Of a DNA stretch of 64,000 bases, positions 58,671-64,000 are shown piece after piece. Location of the stretch: positions 77,528,154 to 77,592,153 of the forward strand of contig CM065298.1 in assembly GCA_032871835.1 (NCBI GenBank). Reading direction: 5' to 3'. Position numbers and translations under genes: made by a program. Source of the DNA: Dipteronia dyeriana (lineage: Eukaryota > Streptophyta > Magnoliopsida > Sapindales > Sapindaceae). The notes under the pieces are model-generated. The model was not told the DNA's origin, ran no database searches, and saw nothing but the letters and a program-made list of their open reading frames with translations. Numbering within the stretch: position 1 is the stretch's first letter; each line of letters begins with the position of its first letter.

Positions 58671-59761
58671 AATAAAGTCATTTTTATAACAAACCCACTA
58701 TTACAGACCTTAGCATTAGTGAGTTTGTATTTGATGTCTAATTGGATTTTATTAGCGCCATAAAGAGTTTCGATAGTAGATTCCAGGTATTTAGTAAGTA
58801 CTAGTGCTTCTTTTATACAATTTAAGTCAGCCCTGGTATCAACTAGAGCGTTGGCTCTTAGATTGTAATTTAAAGCAATTCTAATGTCAATTTCAATGTA
58901 CCATTTTTTGATTCTAACTTCTCTTATGGCATTGATTTGTGCAAAATTGGAAATGTCTTCTTGCTCATTTTGATCCGGTTGATCCTTGTCAGATTCGTCA
59001 GAGCTATTAAAACTGGGTTGTTTTTCTGGGGAATTATCGAGAGGTATTTTAGGGAATTGTTCTTTCAGGATGTTCTTGATTTGTAAATCTTGGACATTTT
59101 TCTTTAAAAAATTTATTTCTCCTTTGATATCCTGGATCTCTTTTTGTAAATTAGTGACTAAAACCTTTCTGGATTTGTTCTGAAATTTGCCCAAAAGATT
59201 TTGTTCAAAATCTGAAGTTTGAAAATGGGCATTTTTCAAAGGTTTATTGTCAAAGGATGGGGTGTTACTGCTACTAGGGGCAGTTTCACTGGTAATCTTT
59301 TGTTGTAATTGTCGGATGTGTTTTGCTTTTTGCACGGGATCTTCAATGTTGTCAATCATACTAATTATTAGGGAATAATCATATTGTTCTAGAACATTTA
59401 TTTCTTTGCAAAAGCAAGGTTGTGTTTCTGGTTCTGAGCTTGAAGATGAATCAGAGGATGAATCACCAGAAAATTCTCCTAAAACTAGGACTTCTTCATG
59501 GGAGGATGATGATTCAATTTCTGCTTTAGATTCAGCGTACAAAACCTGAAGAATTTTGTCTTTAATTTCATCATCAAGATCAAGACATTTAATCTTGTTT
59601 CTTTGGTCAGGGCATTTGTTGGCATAATGACCTTCATTGCCATATTTAAAACATTTGTTTGATTTTTTGTATTGAGTTTTGTTTGTTTTCTTTCTTTGGT
59701 ATTTTCCTTTATAAAAAGAAGCTTTTTTAGAAGACCAAATGGTTTCTCCTTTTTTATTCAT
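58643..59761 (-). pseudogene. Viral ORF1: zinc knuckle and aspartic protease
   Basis: The open stretch begins at MNKKGETIWSSKKASFYKGK, with a basic segment and a zinc knuckle in which the second Cys is replaced by Tyr (CFKYGNEGHYANKC). A Ser/Glu-rich acidic region and a predicted helical segment follow, then the protease region with NALVDTRADLNCI, where the DTGA active site is altered to DTRA. The knuckle normally binds viral RNA as the C-terminal part of the capsid protein; both signature changes argue for lost function. Confidence 0.85.
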
Positions 59762-61655
59762 TTTGTAGGCTTTATTAACCCTGTAAGGAAAATTTCGAAC
59801 AAATTTAGGAAACGATAATAATTTTTAGTTTTCCTTTTAGGCGTGGGTAATTTGTCAAAACCAAATTGTTCACACCACGAGCCTAATTCTTTCTTGGTTG
59901 TCAATTTTTGTTGTTTGAGTTGGCTTTTCAGCCTTAGATCATTGCAGAGCTGCATAGCAACTACATTGATGGTGGCAATGATTTCACCATAAGTCCAGCC
60001 ATTTAGGTATATCTGGGGCCAGTCAGACCATCCCATTTGTCTGCCCATTTGTCTAACCATTTCGTCTCTAACTTTATTGGAAAAGAGTTTTGGTAAACCA
60101 ACAATAAATTTTTCTTTCAAATAAGTGTTAGCATTGTCAGGTCTTTGTAAAACTCTGGTTAAGAAAATGTCTTTATACCATTTGAAATCATTGAGTTTTT
60201 GCATTTCAAATTCTGAAGTTTTGAAAAATCTTTTCCATGGTTGATGTTGGGATTTCCAACAAAATGCATTAAAATTGTATAACATTAAAATTGGGTAACA
60301 TAAAACATCTATTCCATCAGGTTCAGATGTAGTGGTAGTGGTTCCTGTCGAACTAGATGGCACAAAAGAGGCTGGGTCAGTTGTGGTTCATGATGGTATA
60401 TTAGAGGTCACAGTTTTAGTATGGCTTATAATAGTGCTTCTAGCACTCAGGCTCAGGGTATGAGTCCACCATCAAAATAATTGGCCTTCAAAACCAGTGG
60501 TCATGGATGTAATAGCATCGGCATGGGACATGTTCTGTTTTTTAATGTATATATACCCAATGGTATGCATTTGTCTGAGGACTGTGATAAATTGGTATTC
60601 GGATACGCCATCAATATTGAATTGGTAACAGACATTACCAGTATAGGCACGATAGGGAACAGTCTCTTCATATTGGAGGTCAGGAGGAGTAGGTTTTGGG
60701 TAATATGGTTTAGTATTTTGGTAATATCTGGTTTGGTTATAGCTGTCTACTTTGTTATTTGAGGTGATTTTTTGGACCATGTTTTGAAAGTTCATGGCTT
60801 CTTCTCCATCACTAGAAGACTCTGGAATATTTTTATCAAGGGTTTGGACTTCTGGGTAATGGATAGGTTCTTCTTTTGGTTGGTTTCTAAGTCTTTGTTC
60901 AAGGGCTGTAAGGAGCTCTTTATAATCAATGATATTGTCAAAGCATTTTTCAATGCCAGTATGGTCAGGGAATATGATTGGTTCAGTGTTTTGTACAAGC
61001 CTTTTTCCCTTCGCCTTCCTGGAAGAGGAGACAGATGTCTCATAAGGGATGAATACTTGTGGATGAGGACTTTCTTTGGTAGGGGAAATAGTGGTTTGAG
61101 AAAGGTTTAGGTCAATTTTTTCTAGTTGTTCCCCCAAGGAATTAAGGAAGAAATTGGTATAATTATTTTGTCTCATGACAACTCCTATTTGATGTGAGGA
61201 TGACGCCATGGTTATGGATAGTTCTTCGTCGAATAAAATGAAAGGTGTACAGATAGTCGTGTGTTAATACCACCTTTAAGGTCCTCGTTAGGCATGTCGA
61301 TTTTAAAATGTCTTGGAGGAGGAAGAATTTGTTTTTCTTCTCCCTTTTTAGTTTTGTAAGTCCTGATTTTTGATTGGTCAATAACGAAGATATTTTGTTC
61401 AAAGTTTTTTCTATTTGTGTACCATTCAAAGAAAGGTATCTCTTGTTTGGGAGTTTTAATGTTTTCTATCCATCTCTTACGAAATTGGCTTATTTTGTTT
61501 TCATAGTAATTCCTTTCGTATTTTTCTCTTAATTTCTGATTCTGGGGGGAATAGTAATCGGTAATTAAAAGATTAAAATCAATACTAGATTTGGCGTCAA
61601 TGACATTAATAAACCGGACTAGTGGTTCTGGTTCAATAATCTCTGTTAAGACTTG
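59758..61655 (-). pseudogene. Viral ORF1: linker and capsid protein
   Basis: The capsid core is at 59758-60363: FKTSEFEMQKLNDFKWYKD, YLKEKFIVGLPKLFSNKV and YGEIIATINVVAMQLCNDL are typical of caulimovirid capsid proteins. Upstream stretches 60472-61209 and 61163-61429 are overlapping pieces of the movement-capsid linker, rich in Ser, Pro, Tyr and Gln. Stops at about 60470 and 60390 and a frameshift near 61200 separate them. Confidence 0.8.
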
Positions 61656-62852
61656 TTAGGGAGTAGGTGAGGTTTGACCTTGGTCATAAGTGTGTATTGG
61701 TTGGGCTACTTGTTCCGGGGTTTTTTGGACATAGGTCACATGTGTAGGGTTTTTTGGCTTGGGCCTGGGCCTTCTCCTTCTGTGGAACAGGTTGATTATT
61801 GGTTCACTGGAGTCATCTTCCGGGTCATATTGAGCCACTGAGTTAGGTGCTATTGGGCTTGGTGTAAGGTTGGTTATTTGCCTGGGCTGTCTAGGAGCTA
61901 AACTAGGTATTTGTCTGGCAACGTTTTGTCTGGATAGGCTAGATCGGGAATTTCTAGCTGACTGGAAGTCATTTAGTGATCTGGAATGGTTACTGTTATC
62001 ATCTCTGAGAGATAGGTCTTTTCTGAAAGATATCCTAAGGGTTCCATCTTGTTCAGTAACACAGTCGTGGAGGTTTCTCATGGGAGGTTTATATGAGGGT
62101 TGGTCCACTTTTTCTTTGACCCAATCATCTGGAAATTTAATATTTTCCCATCTGACTGGAACAGATACTAGGACTTTAACAGATGAGGATGCATTATAGC
62201 ATATTGTTTGGCCAGTTGGTACTAAGGGAGGTATGTAGCTGGGGATAAGTCCAGAGGTTAAGACTCTGTAATGTACTCTGTAGACTAGTTTATAGGGACT
62301 GAATTTTTCAAGGAATTGGTAGTTATGGGTCTGGATGTCTATGACTAGGCACTTTTCCTTGTGCTCGTCAGTGTTTAAAGCTATAGTGAAGTTTGGGTAA
62401 CACTGGAAATAGATAGGACCATATGTCAGGGAGGTTCCAGCCATACCCAATATTGATTCCTTAAAGTTTGTAATTCTTTTATCTCTTAAAACAATTAATA
62501 AGGAATTGTTCAAACCAATTTTTGAAAGAGGTTTAATTCCCACTTGGACACTTTCAATATGTAGGTCATTAAAACTGATTTTGTTGTAATAAGTCAAACT
62601 ATGTTTGTTCAAAAGATTTGTTGAAAAAGTATTGCCTTGAAATTTCACGTTGATTTCTTTGGTCTTTTGACCCAAAAGAGTTCTGAAGTCTAAAAGTTTT
62701 TTCTTATAAATACTGCTTTGTTGAATGTCTGGTAATTGTCAATTAATCAAATCTTTGTCATCCCAATTAGTTTCAAAATTAGCAACAGATTGTCCAGTAC
62801 AACTATTCATATCATCAGGCTCTATCCCAGGTCTAGAACTACTAGCAGACAT
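61656..62852 (-). pseudogene. Viral ORF1: movement protein
   Basis: ORF1 starts at an ATG at 62852 (MSASSSRPGIEPDDM), immediately inside the insertion edge, and has a TGA about 38 codons on. The main open stretch (61656-62675, 339 residues) has ESILGMAGTSLTYGPIYFQC, YPNFTIALN and CLVIDIQTHNYQFLEKFSPY, which fit the 30K-type movement protein of caulimovirids, followed by a Pro/Arg/Ser-rich C-terminal region. The protein moves the virus between plant cells. Its position at the N-terminus of a fused polyprotein fits Florendovirus and Petuvirus. Confidence 0.85.
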
Positions 62853-62856
62853 GGTG

Positions 62857-62860
<4 letters not shown>

Positions 62861-62913
<53 letters not shown>

Positions 62914-63721
62914 TTAAATATTTAATGAAGATAAAAAATGTGCATCATCAGTTATTCAATTTGCATTGGATGCAAATTGGTATTTAATTGGTATGCGTGA
63001 ATCAATTGAAAAAAAAACACACATATATATCAGTTTTTGTATATGATACAAACAAGGAGTGTGTGAAACGTTTGATATCAACACACACAAATCAATTAAT
63101 TGTTTTTTACATGAGATGCAATTGATATATGTGTGAGATCAACACACATTAGTATTTTGCATAAGATGCAATCTGGTTGTGCGTAGAAGACAAGAATATC
63201 AACTTAAAAAATATAAAACAAACATGCAACGGTGAATTGTTTTTGGCATCCGTATTTGCTCTGTTGTGTTAAAAAAGGCAAGTGTGTGTGATATATTAAT
63301 TAGAGAAAAGTGTGCAAGTGTGTGCACTAAAATTGAAGAAAGAGTTTCTTTAAGTCTTTTCTCTACATCCTCCATTCAAGTTCCTGAGACCGTGACGCGT
63401 CCACACGTAGTTACCAATCCCAGTAGATATCAAGGAAGTTTGAGTGGTTCAGACAGGAGCACATCGTAAAGTGAAGGAGCCTCCAAATGTTACTAAGATT
63501 GGTTCAAACAAGAGCATATCGTAAAGTGAATGAGCCTCCAAACATTGGTATGATTTTTTTATCTTCATATTGATTACAATTTTCTATGTTTACATATTGT
63601 ATGTATTAGTTTCGAAAAATAATTACGATCCCAAGTTCACTGGTCCCAGATACAAATTATGATCTGTATAAAAAATTTAAAACCTAGTTCTGCTGCGTAA
63701 CCGGTGAACGAGGTTCCAACA
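62861..63721 (+). repeat. 3' LTR of copia element E, right part
   Basis: It starts with about 50 bases of TA repeat, then is collinear with the 5' LTR from about 45940 (GTTTTAAATA(C/T)TTAATGAAG) to its end (AGGTTCCAACA). Confidence 0.9.
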
Positions 63722-63753
63722 GATATGTGAGTGGTGGTTTTATCACGAAATAG

Positions 63754-63767
63754 CCAAAGAGGGAGAT
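63754..63767 (+). other. Polypurine tract of element F
   Basis: CCAAAGAGGGAGAT directly precedes the 3' LTR start. The 40 bases between it and E belong to the F 3' non-coding region. Confidence 0.85.
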
Positions 63768-64000
63768 TGTAAGTTCCTCGGTGTTTGATTGGCTTATTTC
63801 ATTGACAACCACATTTGGGGATTAATATATAAGGGTAGTTTAGGCCATCATTGTTCATGACCAAGCTCAATCTTCAAAGCTAAATCACTTGCTTAATTTC
63901 AATGAAGAGATAATAGTGCGCATACACACTCTCATGCATGTTTTGATCATCTTACATGATTGTTTATTTGCCCTCTTGTGTGCCTTTTTGTGCCTTAACT
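63768..64000 (+). repeat. 3' LTR of element F, start only
   Basis: This matches 25115-25347 with about 10% differences by eye (TGTAAGTTCCTCGGTGTTTGATTG, CTCTCATGCATGTTTT) and runs off the window end. Confidence 0.88.

Larger units (their letters stand above)
54777..62860 (-). mobile_element. Endogenous caulimovirid, nearly genome length, Florendovirus-like
   Basis: This is an integrated plant DNA pararetrovirus in the TA microsatellite of the E 3' LTR. In minus-strand order it holds a large ORF (movement protein, capsid protein, zinc knuckle, protease, RT, RNase H), a second ORF of unknown function that overlaps the first by ATGA, and a non-coding region with a promoter. Lack of integrase and LTRs, and the presence of a movement protein, separate it from LTR elements. 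The two-ORF layout fits Florendovirus best; Petuvirus has one ORF. Stops and frameshifts occur in every part. Confidence 0.88.
44545..63721 (+). mobile_element. Copia element E, carrying a solo LTR and an endogenous pararetrovirus
   Basis: E has a perfect target duplication gatat (44540-44544 and 63722-63726), a 5' LTR at 44545-46762 and a 3' LTR split into 53416-54776 and 62861-63721. It is the same family as D, with about 90% identity in integrase by eye. Gag is split by solo LTR H. The 3' LTR is split by a caulimovirid of about 8 kb. The primer-binding site is at 46765-46776 (TGGTATCAGAGG, one mismatch) and the polypurine tract is AAGTAAGAGAT (53405-53415). Confidence 0.92.
25115..64000 (+). 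mobile_element. SIRE-like copia element F with nested insertions, 3' end cut by the window
   Basis: The first bases of both LTRs match: TGTAAGTTCCTCGGTG at 25115 and again at 63768, and about 230 bases agree up to the window end. The primer-binding site is at 38138-38149 and the polypurine tract at 63754-63767. Gag-pol runs on the plus strand from 38261 to 43331. Insertions interrupt it: G and D in the 5' LTR and E in the 3' untranslated part. After subtracting these, the 5' LTR is about 1.5 kb. The protein sequence resembles the SIRE/Maximus branch of Ty1/copia. Confidence 0.85.

Noticed and set aside
60481..61110. Plus-strand frames of 93 and 112 residues over the viral capsid linker
   Set aside because: They are antisense shadows of the viral ORF1, which has clear domains on the minus strand.
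1..64000. tRNA or rRNA genes
   Set aside because: The TGGTATCAGAGC-type hits are primer-binding sites next to LTRs, not tRNA genes; no cloverleaf or rRNA segment was found by eye.

Overview
This window is plant nuclear DNA. It is AT-rich and made almost entirely of nested transposable elements with no intact host gene. The grounds are plant-type Ty1/copia and Ty3/gypsy polyproteins, tRNA-Met primer-binding sites, MULE-like terminal inverted repeats, a damaged copy of the plant cytokinin-activation gene LOG, and an endogenous plant pararetrovirus. The species cannot be fixed from the sequence; an angiosperm, probably a eudicot, fits best.

Layout, left nest (1-21600, all minus strand). An old Ty3/gypsy element (A) has its 5' LTR at 20790 to about 21600, gag at 18890-20732 and a protease that is cut in two (18703-18890 and 640-1230). 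The cut was made by a second gypsy element (B, 1231-18702; LTRs 1231-2386 and 17713-18702), which keeps gag and protease but has no reverse transcriptase or integrase. In their place B carries an unrecognised coding segment (14117-14760, in frame with the protease) and a LOG-like pseudogene with its own TATA box and no visible intron. A 9.6-kb copia element (C, 4149-13738; LTRs 4149-6377 and 11430-13738) is inserted into the LOG reading frame between its N-terminal part (13739-13871) and the rest (3626-4148).

Middle (21600-25114). Two MULE-like elements without transposase lie one inside the other: outer 22202-24510, inner 22621-24293.

Right nest (25115-64000). A SIRE-like copia element (F, plus strand) spans 25115 to beyond the window end. 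Its 5' LTR holds a solo LTR of a related element (G, 25854-28018) directly next to a copia element (D, 28024-37336), both sharing the pentamer caaac. F gag-pol runs 38261-43331. Its 3' untranslated part contains a second member of the D family (E, 44545-63721, target duplication gatat). E itself contains a solo LTR (H, 48786-49795) in its gag, and an almost genome-length endogenous caulimovirid (about 54777-62860, minus strand) in the TA repeat of its 3' LTR. F's own 3' LTR starts at 63768.

Every coding region seen has stops, frameshifts or deletions, so the element and virus copies look inactive. The most notable points are the LOG gene carried inside a gypsy element, the virus linearised at its primer-binding site inside a TA repeat, a duplicated primer-binding site in D, and a solo LTR whose U3 holds the end of a pol gene.
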